Source: Providencia rettgeri
GTDB taxonomy: Bacteria > Pseudomonadota > Gammaproteobacteria > Enterobacterales > Enterobacteriaceae
Length of the DNA: 64,000 bases
Assembly: GCF_023205015.1 (NCBI RefSeq)
Contig: NZ_CP096258.1
Span: forward strand, 3,720,001 to 3,784,000
Reading direction: 5' to 3'
The notes beneath the pieces were generated by a model. The model was not told the origin of the DNA and did not search any database. It saw only the letters and a list, made by a program, of their open reading frames with translations. The translations under genes were made by a program, and so were the position numbers. Every line of letters starts with the position of its first letter. Position 1 is the first letter of the stretch. This document shows positions 49,447-62,180 of this stretch, one piece after another.

Positions 49447-52400
49447 TACTCTTGAGTCTCCTTAAGTTGACGTAATACTTCATCAATTTTCGGCTCGTCC
49501 AAACTACCTGTTACTCGGTAACGAATAACGGAAACTTTACTCCATAATGGACCGAGCACTTTTGTTGCTGCAAATACGGCAGCCCCAGCAAATGGATTTA
49601 CCACAAACGCGGTTGCTACTCCTACTGTAGCAGATATTTCTGGTGTGATAACGGCTTCGACGTTAATTTGGCGTTTAACAAGGTCAATTTGACCATCAAA
49701 TGAGATGTCTGCAACTAAGCCATCAACATAGGTATTTTTCGAAACCAACACACCATTTTTAATCGTCGCATCACCTTTAATCGAGTCAAAATCGAAGTCA
49801 TTACTAAACGTGTCGCTAAAATCAAATCGTAGCTTACGTAACAAGGCATCAAAGCTGACTAGGCGCAATATTTGCCCTGCGCGGCCACCGCCCATTTGAG
49901 CAATCGCACCTTTACCCAATTTTGCAGACATTTTACCATTTAAAGAGGCAATATCGGGTGACCAAGGCAAGTTAGCCCAATTTAAATCAAATTCAATAGT
50001 ATAAGGTGATTGGATAATCGGAACTAATATACCAAAATAGGCTGCTGTTTCGTCAAAAGCATCACCGGTTAATGAGCCTGCAACTTGAGTTTTATTGCCT
50101 TTTTCACTGTCCCAAATCGCATCTAACTTTAATTTCGTAACACTGTTATCTAACGTGCCATCAGTCAATTGCAATAATGTCCCTTTAGGTTTGATATTCG
50201 CGCTAATCTCACCCAATTTCTGCCCAGCAACCCAGCACTCTTTACAGTGCAACTGTAATTGCGGCCATTGGCTAAAATCAAATTGGCTTGTGGCAAGGTT
50301 ATTAATTTCGGCGCTCGTGGAAGCGCTGGGATTGTAATACAAATAATCAATAGCGACCTGCCAAGGCTGTGAAGCAAATATTTGTAACGAACCTTTTAGG
50401 TTTTCACTATTGATACTGACTAATTGCTCAGCCTGTTGTAAGTCATAGGAAAAATTGACTGCATTCCATTGCTGCCCAGCGAGATAAATAGATGGAATAT
50501 TGACCTCAAGCATGTCAGGTAAGCGAATATTCATACCGCCTTCACGGCTATGGGAAGACACTAGCAACCCAGCTAATTTCTCCCAGTTCATGTCGGTAAT
50601 AGCAGGTAAATCAACGACAAAAGACGAGCCTTTAGGTAATTCAGGAATGCCATTACGCCATTGGGCAATATGGGCTTTTAATAAGCTTAAAGGCTTATCA
50701 CTCAGCCCCCACTGCGAATTAAAACCAATGCGCTTGCCAATATCACCACCAACTTCCAACTGCTCTGTCGTCCCTTTCGCCTGAACGTTAATTTGCCCAA
50801 GTTCCGCTAATAGAGTGCTATCAATAGCGGGTAACTGACTTTTCAGTTGTTTTAACCCTGCGGTGACGCCTATTTGTAAGCCTACTGGCTCTTTCGCCGT
50901 ATTTGGAATCGTGATAGCAACTTGGCTTTTCCAGTTAGTGGTTCCTGACACTTTTTGCTTAATCTCAGTCGGCAACATGGCCAATTTATTCACGGCCCAG
51001 TTTCCGTTAATATTCACATCCACTAAATAATTTTTTGCTTGGTCTGTGGTGGTGAAATCGACAGTAATCGGCTGTTCGAACCAATGACCCCGCAGGTTTT
51101 CCCCTCGTAGATCGCCATTGTTAAACTCAAAACTGCCCGTTAAAGCGGAAATAGTGCTATCAATGGGCTGAATATATAAATCATTTTTATTGAGATTGAC
51201 CTTCCCTTTAGCAACAACGTCCTTACCCGCTACCAGTGGAATAGACAATCCCAACTGCCCATTAACGGCTCCCCCAATTTGTAACTCTTCAAGCGTATCG
51301 CCAATTGAGTGTTTCATCGGGGTATGCACAAAATATTGTTGGATTTGTTTTCCTGTTCCATGGATATCCGCATTGATATACAGCATTTCTTTCGTGTAAT
51401 CAGGAATATTGGCATCAAGGTTAGTTGCGGTGGCATCGGCCAATTTCACGGCTGGTGCATGCATATATAGCCCTGCACGCCTGAAGTCTAAATCCATATC
51501 CAAGTTCAACAACGCAGGCCATTCACTGTCATATTCAAATGTGGCATCACGCAGAGGAACGTAAACTTGGAATTGCCCATCATTGTTATCATAAGGAAAA
51601 TGAGCGGGGTCGCCTTTATAGACTAAAGTGGCGTTATCTACACTACCGGCGATAATCGCTTTCGTCAGGTAATCCGCCACATCTTGGCCCATTAACTTTT
51701 GGGGAAAATAACGCCATGCATCTCCCGCATCATCTAAACGAATTCCGGCAAGAATAGCGAGATCGGCATAATTTCCTTTTTTCGCTTTTGCGTAACGAAA
51801 CTCACCATTGGCCCATAATGACGTTGCTTGTACCTCTAATGATGGGCTCCACAATTTAAATTCACTGTCATTATTGACCCAATGGAATTGGCCCGTTGCC
51901 GTCTTTATCGAAAAAGGGGCTTTAAATTCATCACGATAGTCCACTTCACTATCTTGTAAGCGGACCGTTGCACCACCACTTTGCATTCCACCAATTAAAG
52001 CCCCCGAAAAATGGTTAACCGAAGGTAATTCTTTCCATTTTTTCCAGCTAACATTTTGCCAGTCCATGTTGAATTGTACGTTTTCAGGCAGATTTGGCGT
52101 GATATCAAGTGCAAATTCACTCACCAGCCCCGTTGGTTGGCGATGTTGCCAATCCTGTACCATTTCAGGGGTTAAAAAGGAAAATGTGGGTAACACTTCA
52201 CTTAAACGTTCAAGTTCAATATCTTTTGCACGGATGCGCCAATGGTCATTATCCTGATATTTTTTGCTAGCAGGCAAATACAAGACCGAGACGCTCCCTT
52301 GTGGCCAAATAAATTCATTGGTTTTTAAGGTATCAAGCTCGGGAATATTAAATAACCACCCACTCCCCTGCCTTTTCATTCGCAAAAGCAAATCATTAAC

Positions 52401-53237
52401 TTGTAAGTTTTGTGCTAATTTGCCCTCTCCCCAGTTAGCTTCCCCCTGCCGTAATTGAATAAGGCCGCTATCAATGCGGTGATTTCTCAGGGTTACCCAA
52501 GAAGACAGGCTAAAGTTGGCATCCCGTAATGACGTGTTATCCCGTAACCAGCGGCTAAGCCATGGCTGCATATCAATATTATCCGCTTGCAGATAAAAAA
52601 TACCGTCGCTTAACACGCCATTTTTATCTGACACATCAAGCTTTACTTGCAGATAACCATGCTGTTTATTAATGGTTTCGAGGCTAACAAAGCCTTGAGC
52701 ACGATGCCGTTCATTATCATTAAGCCACGAGAGTTCGGGCAAAATCAGCGTCGTTTTTTGTTCAGAAGGTGTGAGAAAGGTTAATCGGCTTTCTTTTAAT
52801 ACAAAATGGTCAAATTGCCGTAAAAATAGATCTTCAATGCCATCTAAAGACTCGCCTTTTGTTGAGTCTCCAAAACTAAAAGGGATTTTATAATCCACAT
52901 TTAATTGATAAAAGGTTAAATCACGAAAACGCCAGCGTAGAGAAAACAACGAGCTCCAGATATCTAATTCAACCCTAATAGTATTCGCTGTGATATCGGT
53001 GGTTTGATTCTGTAAAACTACATCAGATAACGTCAGTACGGGGCCAAAAGATTGCCAAGCCCCTTTGATTTTACCAATTTGTACGGATACATCGGTCTTT
53101 CTTTCAACGTAATCAATCAGATCTTGCCGATAATTATCGATATTTGGCAGAAGAAAACGCAGCCCAGACAACACTAATGCGCACAGCAATAATATAACCG
53201 CAGTCGTCACCAGTGCTACACGTGGCAGTCGTCTCAC
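49446..53237 (-). CDS. yhdP: AsmA-like envelope protein YhdP
   Basis: 1263-aa, close to E. coli YhdP (1266). One N-terminal membrane helix (about 8-30) then a very long periplasmic beta-groove (AsmA/TamB-like repeats, DUF3971 and AsmA_2 C-terminus with PFAGAAVFAATKVLGPLWSKVSVIRYRVTGSLDEP). Forms a hydrophobic bridge that moves phospholipids towards the outer membrane, along with TamB and YdbH. GTG start with GGAG 6 nt upstream. Confidence 0.95.
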   Translation of the reverse strand: MRRLPRVALVTTAVILLLCALVLSGLRFLLPNIDNYRQDLIDYVERKTDVSVQIGKIKGAWQSFGPVLTLSDVVLQNQTTDITANTIRVELDIWSSLFSLRWRFRDLTFYQLNVDYKIPFSFGDSTKGESLDGIEDLFLRQFDHFVLKESRLTFLTPSEQKTTLILPELSWLNDNERHRAQGFVSLETINKQHGYLQVKLDVSDKNGVLSDGIFYLQADNIDMQPWLSRWLRDNTSLRDANFSLSSWVTLRNHRIDSGLIQLRQGEANWGEGKLAQNLQVNDLLLRMKRQGSGWLFNIPELDTLKTNEFIWPQGSVSVLYLPASKKYQDNDHWRIRAKDIELERLSEVLPTFSFLTPEMVQDWQHRQPTGLVSEFALDITPNLPENVQFNMDWQNVSWKKWKELPSVNHFSGALIGGMQSGGATVRLQDSEVDYRDEFKAPFSIKTATGQFHWVNNDSEFKLWSPSLEVQATSLWANGEFRYAKAKKGNYADLAILAGIRLDDAGDAWRYFPQKLMGQDVADYLTKAIIAGSVDNATLVYKGDPAHFPYDNNDGQFQVYVPLRDATFEYDSEWPALLNLDMDLDFRRAGLYMHAPAVKLADATATNLDANIPDYTKEMLYINADIHGTGKQIQQYFVHTPMKHSIGDTLEELQIGGAVNGQLGLSIPLVAGKDVVAKGKVNLNKNDLYIQPIDSTISALTGSFEFNNGDLRGENLRGHWFEQPITVDFTTTDQAKNYLVDVNINGNWAVNKLAMLPTEIKQKVSGTTNWKSQVAITIPNTAKEPVGLQIGVTAGLKQLKSQLPAIDSTLLAELGQINVQAKGTTEQLEVGGDIGKRIGFNSQWGLSDKPLSLLKAHIAQWRNGIPELPKGSSFVVDLPAITDMNWEKLAGLLVSSHSREGGMNIRLPDMLEVNIPSIYLAGQQWNAVNFSYDLQQAEQLVSINSENLKGSLQIFASQPWQVAIDYLYYNPSASTSAEINNLATSQFDFSQWPQLQLHCKECWVAGQKLGEISANIKPKGTLLQLTDGTLDNSVTKLKLDAIWDSEKGNKTQVAGSLTGDAFDETAAYFGILVPIIQSPYTIEFDLNWANLPWSPDIASLNGKMSAKLGKGAIAQMGGGRAGQILRLVSFDALLRKLRFDFSDTFSNDFDFDSIKGDATIKNGVLVSKNTYVDGLVADISFDGQIDLVKRQINVEAVITPEISATVGVATAFVVNPFAGAAVFAATKVLGPLWSKVSVIRYRVTGSLDEPKIDEVLRQLKETQE

Positions 53238-53251
53238 TCATATCTCCTTTA

Positions 53252-54721
53252 TTACATCATCACGACATCAAAACGTTCCTGACTGTAAAGTGGCTCAGTC
53301 TGAACTTTAACTTGCTTCCCAACAAAAATTTCAACTTCTGCAAGAGCGTGTGACTCATCCCCTTTAAGGACATCCACCACAGCTTGAGAGGCATAAACGA
53401 GGAACCTATCAGCATCTATCGTGCGGTGCACACGAACTATTTCACGTAAGATTTCATAACATACTGTTTCGACTGATTTAACAGTTCCACGTCCTTGGCA
53501 AGTTGGGCAGTCATCGCATAACACATGTTCTAAGCTTTCTCTTGTGCGCTTGCGCGTCATTTCGACTAAGCCTAGCTGCGAAAAACCATTAATGGTTGTT
53601 TTGACTTTATCTTTACTCAATGCCTGCTCTAATGATGCTAGCACACGACGACGATGTTCTGAGTCAGCCATGTCAATAAAATCAATAATAATAATACCGC
53701 CTAAGTTGCGCAAACGCAGCTGTCTTGCTATCGCTTGAGTGGCTTCGATATTGGTATTGAAGATGGTTTCTTCAAGGTTACGATGCCCAACAAATGCCCC
53801 TGTATTGATATCAATAGTCGTCATGGCTTCAGTTTGATCGATAATCAAGTAACCACCTGATTTCAACTCCACTTTTCGATCCATTGCTCGCTGAATTTCG
53901 TTTTCAACGTCAAACAAATCAAATATCGGCTGGTTTCCCTGATAGAGCTCGAGCTTAGCGGTCATTTCTGGCACATACTCTTCGATAAACTCTTGTAATT
54001 GAGTATAGGTCAAACGAGAGTCAACACGAATGCGGTCAAGGTGAGCGCCAGCAAAATCACGGATAATGCGGAAGGCAAGCGCTAATTCACCATAAATTTT
54101 TGTGCGAGTCACATTACGCTTTTTTCGTTCAATCACTTTCGCCCACAGGCGCTTTAAGAAAGCAGCATCCTGTTTAACTTCCTCTTCCCCGACCCCTTCT
54201 GCTGCCGTACGGATAATAAAACCGCCATTTTCATCACAATACTGTGAAACACAGGCTTTTAAGCGTTCTCTTTCATCTTCACTTTCGATACGTTGTGAGA
54301 CGCCAACATGGGAAGCCCCTGGCATAAAGACCAAATAGCGAGAAGGAAGAGTAATGTCCGTAGTCAGGCGAGCGCCTTTAGTACCAAGAGGGTCCTTAAC
54401 AACTTGGACGATTAAATCTTGTCCTTGTTTAACCAGTTCTGCAATATCCCTGACATGAAAGTTTTTCTGCTCATCTCCTGCAATACATTCCGTATGAGGC
54501 ATAATGTCAGAAGCATGCAAAAAAGCCGCTTTATCTAGACCAATATCAACAAAGGCCGCCTGCATTCCCGGTAAGACACGGCTCACACGGCCTTTGTAAA
54601 TATTCCCTACTAACCCTCTTTTTGCTTCTCGTTCAACATGAATTTCTTGTAATATCCCACCATCAATATAAGCAACACGCGTTTCAGATGGTGTAATGTT
54701 CACTAATAGTTCCGCTGTCAT
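53252..54721 (-). CDS. rng: Ribonuclease G
   Basis: 489 aa, the E. coli length. An S1 domain (about 38-128), the RNase E/G catalytic domain with metal-binding Asp ([20 protein letters not shown]) and a zinc-link CPTCQGRGT. Processes 16S rRNA 5' end and some mRNAs. Overlaps maf by 4 bp (ATGA). Confidence 0.97.
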   Translation of the reverse strand: MTAELLVNITPSETRVAYIDGGILQEIHVEREAKRGLVGNIYKGRVSRVLPGMQAAFVDIGLDKAAFLHASDIMPHTECIAGDEQKNFHVRDIAELVKQGQDLIVQVVKDPLGTKGARLTTDITLPSRYLVFMPGASHVGVSQRIESEDERERLKACVSQYCDENGGFIIRTAAEGVGEEEVKQDAAFLKRLWAKVIERKKRNVTRTKIYGELALAFRIIRDFAGAHLDRIRVDSRLTYTQLQEFIEEYVPEMTAKLELYQGNQPIFDLFDVENEIQRAMDRKVELKSGGYLIIDQTEAMTTIDINTGAFVGHRNLEETIFNTNIEATQAIARQLRLRNLGGIIIIDFIDMADSEHRRRVLASLEQALSKDKVKTTINGFSQLGLVEMTRKRTRESLEHVLCDDCPTCQGRGTVKSVETVCYEILREIVRVHRTIDADRFLVYASQAVVDVLKGDESHALAEVEIFVGKQVKVQTEPLYSQERFDVVMM

Positions 54722-55305
54722 GACTTCCCCTTACCATCACTTAACGCTAAAAATCGCTGAATTAGCTCGTCTGTTTCAACCAGTGGTAAACCAACAACCC
54801 CATGATAGCTGCCATTAATCTTACGTATAAAACGCCCACCAATTCCTTGTATTCCATAAGCGCCTGCCTTATCCATTGGCTCACCTGACTGTATATAATC
54901 CTGTATTTCGAGCAAAGATAACTCGCGGAATGTCACATCTGTCACAATTAGTGACTGTATCGTCTGTTGACGGTTGGATAAGGCAATCGCCGTCATGACT
55001 TGATGGGTTCTTCCCGATAATGCACTTAGCATCGCTTCTGCGTGCTGGCTATCTTGCGGCTTTTCCAATATTTTGTCTGCAAGAACAACGATAGTATCAG
55101 CGCCCAAAACAGGCTGATTATTGGGTGCTATCGCAACACCAGCTAAAGATTTATCTCTTGCAAGACGCTGAACATAGTCTTGAGGCGTCTCCCCCTCCTG
55201 CCACTGTTCTTCTACCTCAGGACGTAAAATTTCAAAGGTATAATTAAGTTGCTGAACAAGTTCACGTCGACGGGGTGAGCCGGACGCAAGATAAATTAAA
55301 CACAT
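54718..55305 (-). CDS. yhdE: Maf-type dTTP/UTP pyrophosphatase (YhdE)
   Basis: 195-aa Maf-family nucleotide pyrophosphatase that removes dTTP, UTP and modified forms. [15 protein letters not shown] at the N-terminus, ADTIVVL and [13 protein letters not shown] fit the YhdE subgroup. Between mreD and rng as in E. coli. Confidence 0.95.
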   Translation of the reverse strand: MCLIYLASGSPRRRELVQQLNYTFEILRPEVEEQWQEGETPQDYVQRLARDKSLAGVAIAPNNQPVLGADTIVVLADKILEKPQDSQHAEAMLSALSGRTHQVMTAIALSNRQQTIQSLIVTDVTFRELSLLEIQDYIQSGEPMDKAGAYGIQGIGGRFIRKINGSYHGVVGLPLVETDELIQRFLALSDGKGKS

Positions 55306-55340
55306 AAACTGAATTCCCAGTCAGACCGACAACTAGCACT

Positions 55341-55829
55341 CTAACATACTGAAAATTGCCGACGAATTTTACGTAAAAGCAAAAATAGCCATGGCCATAG
55401 AATACCATTCACTACGCTATTCCAAAATACTTGCGGGTGGAATAATACTTGTGATGATAGAAATTCAGCCCAAAAAACAGCAAGATCTTGAATGATAGTG
55501 AGTAACATAATCACCAACGCTTGCTGCCACAACGCCATATTGCGCAACAGCTGGTGTTTATAAGAGACGAGATAGCAAATAATACTAAAAGAGAGAGCAT
55601 GCACTCCTAGCGCGGAGCCCTGAATGGAATCAACAATAATCCCTAAGATAAAGCTTGTGCCAACACTCACTCGGTGTGGTAATGCCATCACCCAATAAGT
55701 GAGGATCAACAGAAGCCATGATGGCCGGTAAAAGCTGAGTTGCTCCGGCCAAGGCATGACTTGTAAAATCAACGCAATAAAAAATGATAACCAAATGATG
55801 GCTCGGCCATTTCCACGATACTCATCCAT
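55341..55829 (-). CDS. mreD: Rod-shape protein MreD
   Basis: 162-aa inner-membrane protein with about five helices; part of the Rod complex. [23 protein letters not shown] and [17 protein letters not shown] are conserved. 44 bp after mreC. Confidence 0.95.
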   Translation of the reverse strand: MDEYRGNGRAIIWLSFFIALILQVMPWPEQLSFYRPSWLLLILTYWVMALPHRVSVGTSFILGIIVDSIQGSALGVHALSFSIICYLVSYKHQLLRNMALWQQALVIMLLTIIQDLAVFWAEFLSSQVLFHPQVFWNSVVNGILWPWLFLLLRKIRRQFSVC

Positions 55830-55873
55830 GCTAATTTACTCCCTTGCCCATAACCATACTGTGTTTCCTCTAC

Positions 55874-56842
55874 TTATGGTTGTGACGTCGGAGCCATTGA
55901 TGGTGGCAATGGAGGCCCCTGAATTTCATTCGGGTTAGGTAATACTTGCGGCAACACTTTCATCAAGCGTTCATTTGCTGCACGATAAACTTCCGAAGGC
56001 TGTAGTGGCGTTTTAGGGTCGTTATCATTTCCCCATAATAACAGAAGATAACGCAAACGTTGTAATTCCGCACTCGGCTTCGCGCTAATGATAGTATAAG
56101 CGCGTTGTGTGTCATGTTTTACGGCTGATACCACCCCGACTGGATACCCTTCAGGGAAACGCCCCCCTAGTCCTGATGTGACAAGGACATCACCAACACG
56201 AATATCGGTATTTTCAGGTAACGGTTCTAATTGAATATCATCAGAACAGCCAGAACCCGCAGCAATAACACGAACATCATTACGTAATACCTGTACAGGC
56301 AAGGCATGAGCAGTATCACAAATTAACAAGACACGGCTATTAAAGTTACTCACCCCGACCACTTGGCCAACAACGCCTTTATCACTAATAACGGGCTGCC
56401 CTTCATACACACCTTCGTTACTGCCCTTGTCTATAACAACTTGGTCGCGATAAGGTGTATTCGCCCCCGAAATCACTTGCGTGACCATCATGTGTTCATC
56501 TTGGCGAAGTGGCGAGCCAAGCAACTCCCTTAAGCGTGCATTTTCCTGCTTAAGTTGCTCTAAAAGTAAGTTGTCCGCTTTTTTCAGTAACAATTCTTGG
56601 CGTAATGCTTTGTTTTCAAATTGCAGTTGGTTTCTTGAAGAGAAACTTTCAGAGATATTATCGAGAAATTGCCGTGGGCCATTCGCTAAAAAATAGAATG
56701 GGCTAACCGCCGTGTCTAAATAGTTACGGACTTTATTGAAAGGCTCGAAACGATGGTCAATCACCACCAGTACAAGTGCAATGATTACCGCAAAAAAAAT
56801 GCGTAACTGTAGGGATGGACCTCGCCTAAAAATTGGCTTCAT
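55874..56842 (-). CDS. mreC: Rod-shape protein MreC
   Basis: 322-aa bitopic protein: N-terminal helix (about 10-28), a periplasmic coiled coil (about 66-110) and two beta domains (DQVVIDKGSNEGVYEGQPVIS). Scaffold activating PBP2/RodA. The proline-rich tail is variable. Confidence 0.95.
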   Translation of the reverse strand: MKPIFRRGPSLQLRIFFAVIIALVLVVIDHRFEPFNKVRNYLDTAVSPFYFLANGPRQFLDNISESFSSRNQLQFENKALRQELLLKKADNLLLEQLKQENARLRELLGSPLRQDEHMMVTQVISGANTPYRDQVVIDKGSNEGVYEGQPVISDKGVVGQVVGVSNFNSRVLLICDTAHALPVQVLRNDVRVIAAGSGCSDDIQLEPLPENTDIRVGDVLVTSGLGGRFPEGYPVGVVSAVKHDTQRAYTIISAKPSAELQRLRYLLLLWGNDNDPKTPLQPSEVYRAANERLMKVLPQVLPNPNEIQGPPLPPSMAPTSQP

Positions 56843-56928
56843 GTGTGGCTAAGTTTCGCTAATGTCAGAGGAACAAAAAATAGTCAAAACAGTTGGAGAA
56901 CTGTCCCCAACTGTTTCTAAAAGGCCAT

Positions 56929-58575
<1,647 letters not shown>

Positions 58576-59556
58576 ATGAAAGCTCTCGTCCTACAACAAA
58601 CTGACGAAAAAATCGTCTCTAGCATTCAACCATTAACTACAGAAATGCTTCCAGCCGGAGATATTATAGTCGATATTCATTGGTCCACACTCAATTATAA
58701 AGATGGATTAGCCATTTGTGGAAAAGCAGGTGTTGTTCGCCAATATCCGATGGTACCTGGTATCGATTTTTCAGGTGTGATCCACCACAGTGAAGACCCG
58801 CGTTTTCAAATCGGCCAACATGTCCTATTGACTGGATGGGGAGTTGGTGAAACGCATTGGGGAGGCTTAGCCTCTCAAGCTAGAGTCCCAGCCAAATACT
58901 TAACGCCTCTTCCAGAAAATTTAACGTTAAAACAAGCGATGATAATTGGCACAGCTGGCTTTACCGCTATGCTCTGTGTAAATGCTCTAGAAGACGCGGG
59001 GGTGACACCAGATAAAGGTGAAATCATTGTGAGTGGAGCAAGTGGTGGTGTTGGCAGCACCGCAGTACAATTACTTACGTTATTAGGTTATGACGTTGTC
59101 GCGATTTCAGGTCGAGCAGAAAACAGCAGTTACCTACAAAGTTTAGGTGCCAAGAGAGTGTTACCTCGCAGTGATTTCACTCATCCCGCGAAACCACTAG
59201 ACAAACAGCTGTGGGCGGGTGCAATTGATACGGTAGGCGGTGAGCTACTCGCCAATCTTCTTGCACAAACACATTATAATGGTGCGGTTGCTGCTTGCGG
59301 CTTAGCCGGTGGCTTCGATTTACCGACCAGTGTCATGCCATTTATTTTACGTAATGTCCGGTTACAAGGTGTCGATTCGGTTTACTACCCTGCTGCAAAC
59401 CGTCCTAAAGTATGGCAACGGCTCGCGGAACTTCTCCCACCGTCTTTCTATGAGCAAGTCAGCAATGAAATCACGTTAGAAGATTCTGTCGAATATGCAA
59501 AAAAAATCTTAAAAAATGAAGTCACTGGGCGTACGCTAGTCAACCTGCGCGCTTAA
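58576..59556 (+). CDS. acuI: Acrylyl-CoA reductase AcuI
   Basis: 326-aa zinc-independent medium-chain reductase (E. coli YhdH) that reduces acrylyl-CoA to propionyl-CoA with NADPH, a detoxification step. STLNYKDGLAICGKAGVVR and the nucleotide-binding motif SGASGGVGSTAVQLL (about 154-168) identify it. TAGGAG precedes the ATG. Confidence 0.93.
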   Translation: MKALVLQQTDEKIVSSIQPLTTEMLPAGDIIVDIHWSTLNYKDGLAICGKAGVVRQYPMVPGIDFSGVIHHSEDPRFQIGQHVLLTGWGVGETHWGGLASQARVPAKYLTPLPENLTLKQAMIIGTAGFTAMLCVNALEDAGVTPDKGEIIVSGASGGVGSTAVQLLTLLGYDVVAISGRAENSSYLQSLGAKRVLPRSDFTHPAKPLDKQLWAGAIDTVGGELLANLLAQTHYNGAVAACGLAGGFDLPTSVMPFILRNVRLQGVDSVYYPAANRPKVWQRLAELLPPSFYEQVSNEITLEDSVEYAKKILKNEVTGRTLVNLRA

Positions 59557-59791
59557 CAATGAATATGTTGCGGTACCTTGCCAAAAATAGGGATTACCGC
59601 ACAATTTCTAAAATAATTTCGGGTAATTTCTCTGATAAGACCAGTATTTTGCTGCTATATGTCACGAAATAATTATAATGGCGAACCTTGTCAGTAGAAA
59701 ATCCATTTATTTTTATGATAAAAGATGACAAACGCTTAGCATCGCGTTATGTTGTCGGGCTATTGATAATATCGTCGGAGTTAGCAGCATA

Positions 59792-60256
59792 ATGACAGAA
59801 GATATTCACATTTTACTCTTGAATGGGCCAAACCTAAACCTGCTAGGTACACGGGAACCCGATAAATACGGCAACCAAACTCTTGCTGATATCGTATCCA
59901 ACCTTGAGGCAGAGGCGAGTCAACTAGGCATAAAATTGAGTCATTTTCAGTCAAACGCAGAATTTGAACTCATCGATAAAATTCATGCTGCACGTCATGA
60001 TGCTGATTTTATTCTCATCAATCCGGCTGCATTCACACATACCAGTGTTGCACTACGTGATGCATTACTCGCGGTGAGTATCCCGTTTATCGAGATCCAC
60101 CTGTCTAATGTGCACGCTAGGGAGCCATTTCGCCAACATTCTTATTTCTCCGATAAAGCTATCGGTGTAATTTGTGGTCTAGGTGCTGGTGGTTATAGTT
60201 TTGCTTTACAGGCAGCGGTTAACCACCTGCGCCTAATTAATTCAATCCAAATATAA
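59792..60256 (+). CDS. aroQ: Type II 3-dehydroquinate dehydratase AroQ
   Basis: 154-aa enzyme of the shikimate pathway. [20 protein letters not shown] holds the active-site Arg and Tyr; [11 protein letters not shown] and [14 protein letters not shown] hold the His residues. E. coli itself has type I only; type II upstream of accB is common in other gammaproteobacteria. Confidence 0.94.
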   Translation: MTEDIHILLLNGPNLNLLGTREPDKYGNQTLADIVSNLEAEASQLGIKLSHFQSNAEFELIDKIHAARHDADFILINPAAFTHTSVALRDALLAVSIPFIEIHLSNVHAREPFRQHSYFSDKAIGVICGLGAGGYSFALQAAVNHLRLINSIQI

Positions 60257-60274
60257 GAGTACGGAATCATATTC

Positions 60275-60745
60275 ATGGATATTCGTAAAATTAAAAAGCT
60301 GATCGAGCTGGTCGAAGAGTCTGGCATTTCTGAACTGGAAATTTCTGAAGGTGAAGAGTCAGTACGTATCAGCCGCGTTTCACCTGCTTCTCAGGTTATG
60401 GCTGCACCACAACAATATTACTCAGCACCGGTTGCACAACAACCAGCTCTGGCTAATGCGGTTGCACCATCTGAAGCAATGGTAGCGCCAGCTGCACCAG
60501 CTGCAGTTGCAGGTCACCAGGTTCGCTCACCAATGGTCGGTACTTTCTACCGCGCGCCAAGCCCAGAAGCTAAGCCGTTCGTTGAAGTTGGTCAAACGGT
60601 CAGCGTAGGTGATCCTCTTTGCATCGTTGAAGCGATGAAAATGATGAACCAAATCGAAGCAGATAAAGCAGGCGTTGTTAAAGCCATTCTGTTGCAAAAC
60701 GGTGATGCAGTAGAATTTGACGAGCCATTAGTTGTCATCGAATAA
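60275..60745 (+). CDS. accB: Biotin carboxyl carrier protein AccB
   Basis: 156-aa BCCP of acetyl-CoA carboxylase, with an Ala/Pro-rich linker (about 40-80) and the biotinylated Lys122 in EAMKMMN. 18 bp after aroQ. Confidence 0.97.
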   Translation: MDIRKIKKLIELVEESGISELEISEGEESVRISRVSPASQVMAAPQQYYSAPVAQQPALANAVAPSEAMVAPAAPAAVAGHQVRSPMVGTFYRAPSPEAKPFVEVGQTVSVGDPLCIVEAMKMMNQIEADKAGVVKAILLQNGDAVEFDEPLVVIE

Positions 60746-60757
60746 CGAGGCGTTTCC

Positions 60758-62104
60758 ATGCTGGAAAAAATTGTTATTGCTAACCGTGGAGAAATCGCAT
60801 TACGTATTTTGCGTGCCTGTAAAGAACTTGGCATCAAAACAGTAGCGGTTCACTCTACGGCAGATAGCGATCTAAAACACGTGTTACTGGCTGATGAAAC
60901 AATTTGTATCGGCCCAGCAGCATCAGCAAAAAGTTACTTAAATATCCCTGCGATTATCTCCGCAGCGGAAATTTCAGGTGCACAAGCGATTCACCCAGGA
61001 TATGGTTTCTTGGCTGAAAACGCAGATTTTGCAGAACAAGTTGAAAACTCTGGTTTTGTTTTTATCGGTCCAAAAGCTGAAACCATCCGCCTAATGGGTG
61101 ATAAAGTTTCTGCGATTAACGCGATGAAAAAAGCCGGTGTACCTTGTGTTCCGGGTTCTGATGGCCCATTAGGGAACGACACTGAAAAAAATAAAGCCAT
61201 CGCGAAACGTATCGGCTTCCCTGTCATCATCAAAGCATCTGGTGGTGGTGGTGGTCGTGGTATGCGTGTAGTGCGTAATGAAAAAGATTTAGAATCTTCT
61301 ATCAACCTAACGCGCGCTGAAGCGAAATCCGCTTTTAATAATGATATGGTTTACATGGAAAAATTCCTTGAAAACCCACGTCATATTGAAATTCAAGTCA
61401 TGGCTGATGGCCAAGGTCACGCAGTTTACTTAGCTGAGCGTGACTGTTCAATGCAGCGTCGCCATCAAAAAGTGGTTGAAGAAGCACCAGCGCCAGGCAT
61501 TACGCCAGAAATTCGCCGTAATATCGGTGAACGCTGTGCTAATGCATGTATTGAAATCGGTTATCGCGGCGCAGGTACCTTCGAATTTTTATTCGAAAAC
61601 GGTGAGTTCTACTTCATTGAAATGAATACCCGTATTCAAGTTGAACACCCAGTCACTGAGATGATCACGGGTGTCGACTTGATTAAAGAACAGCTGCGTG
61701 TTGCATCTGGGCTACCATTATCAGTGAAACAAGAAGATATCGTGGTACATGGTCATGCTGTTGAGTGCCGTATCAATGCTGAAGACCCGAATACTTTCAT
61801 CCCAAGCCCTGGGAAAATTACCCGCTTCCACTCACCAGGTGGTTTTGGTGTGCGTTGGGAATCTCATATTTACGCAGGTTACACAGTACCTCCGTACTAT
61901 GACTCAATGATTGGCAAATTAATTACTTATGGTGAAACTCGTGAAATCGCTATTTCTCGTATGAAAAATGCGTTAAACGAATTAATCGTTGATGGTATTA
62001 AAACCAATCTTGAATTGCACCAAATGATTATGAACGATGAAAATTTCCAAAAAGGTGGTACTAACATCCACTATTTAGAGAAAAAACTGGGTATTGCTGA
62101 ATAA
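60758..62104 (+). CDS. accC: Biotin carboxylase AccC
   Basis: 448-aa ATP-grasp enzyme carboxylating biotin on AccB with bicarbonate, the first step of fatty-acid synthesis. The glycine-rich ATP loop [32 protein letters not shown] and [15 protein letters not shown] are intact. 12 bp after accB. Confidence 0.98.
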   Translation: MLEKIVIANRGEIALRILRACKELGIKTVAVHSTADSDLKHVLLADETICIGPAASAKSYLNIPAIISAAEISGAQAIHPGYGFLAENADFAEQVENSGFVFIGPKAETIRLMGDKVSAINAMKKAGVPCVPGSDGPLGNDTEKNKAIAKRIGFPVIIKASGGGGGRGMRVVRNEKDLESSINLTRAEAKSAFNNDMVYMEKFLENPRHIEIQVMADGQGHAVYLAERDCSMQRRHQKVVEEAPAPGITPEIRRNIGERCANACIEIGYRGAGTFEFLFENGEFYFIEMNTRIQVEHPVTEMITGVDLIKEQLRVASGLPLSVKQEDIVVHGHAVECRINAEDPNTFIPSPGKITRFHSPGGFGVRWESHIYAGYTVPPYYDSMIGKLITYGETREIAISRMKNALNELIVDGIKTNLELHQMIMNDENFQKGGTNIHYLEKKLGIAE

Positions 62105-62136
62105 GTCAGCGATAACTTGTTTTACCCATCGTCAAT

Positions 62137-62171
62137 AAATACCGCATAGCTGAGCTTTGCGGTATTTTTTT
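62137..62171. terminator. accBC terminator
   Basis: Arms AAATACCGCA and TGCGGTATTT followed by a T-run on the + strand. Confidence 0.88.
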
Positions 62172-62180
62172 GAGTGAAAA

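Noticed and set aside
59569..59602. Inverted repeat TGCGGTA/TACCGCA after acuI as a terminator
   Set aside because: Short stem, long loop and no T-run; too weak to call.
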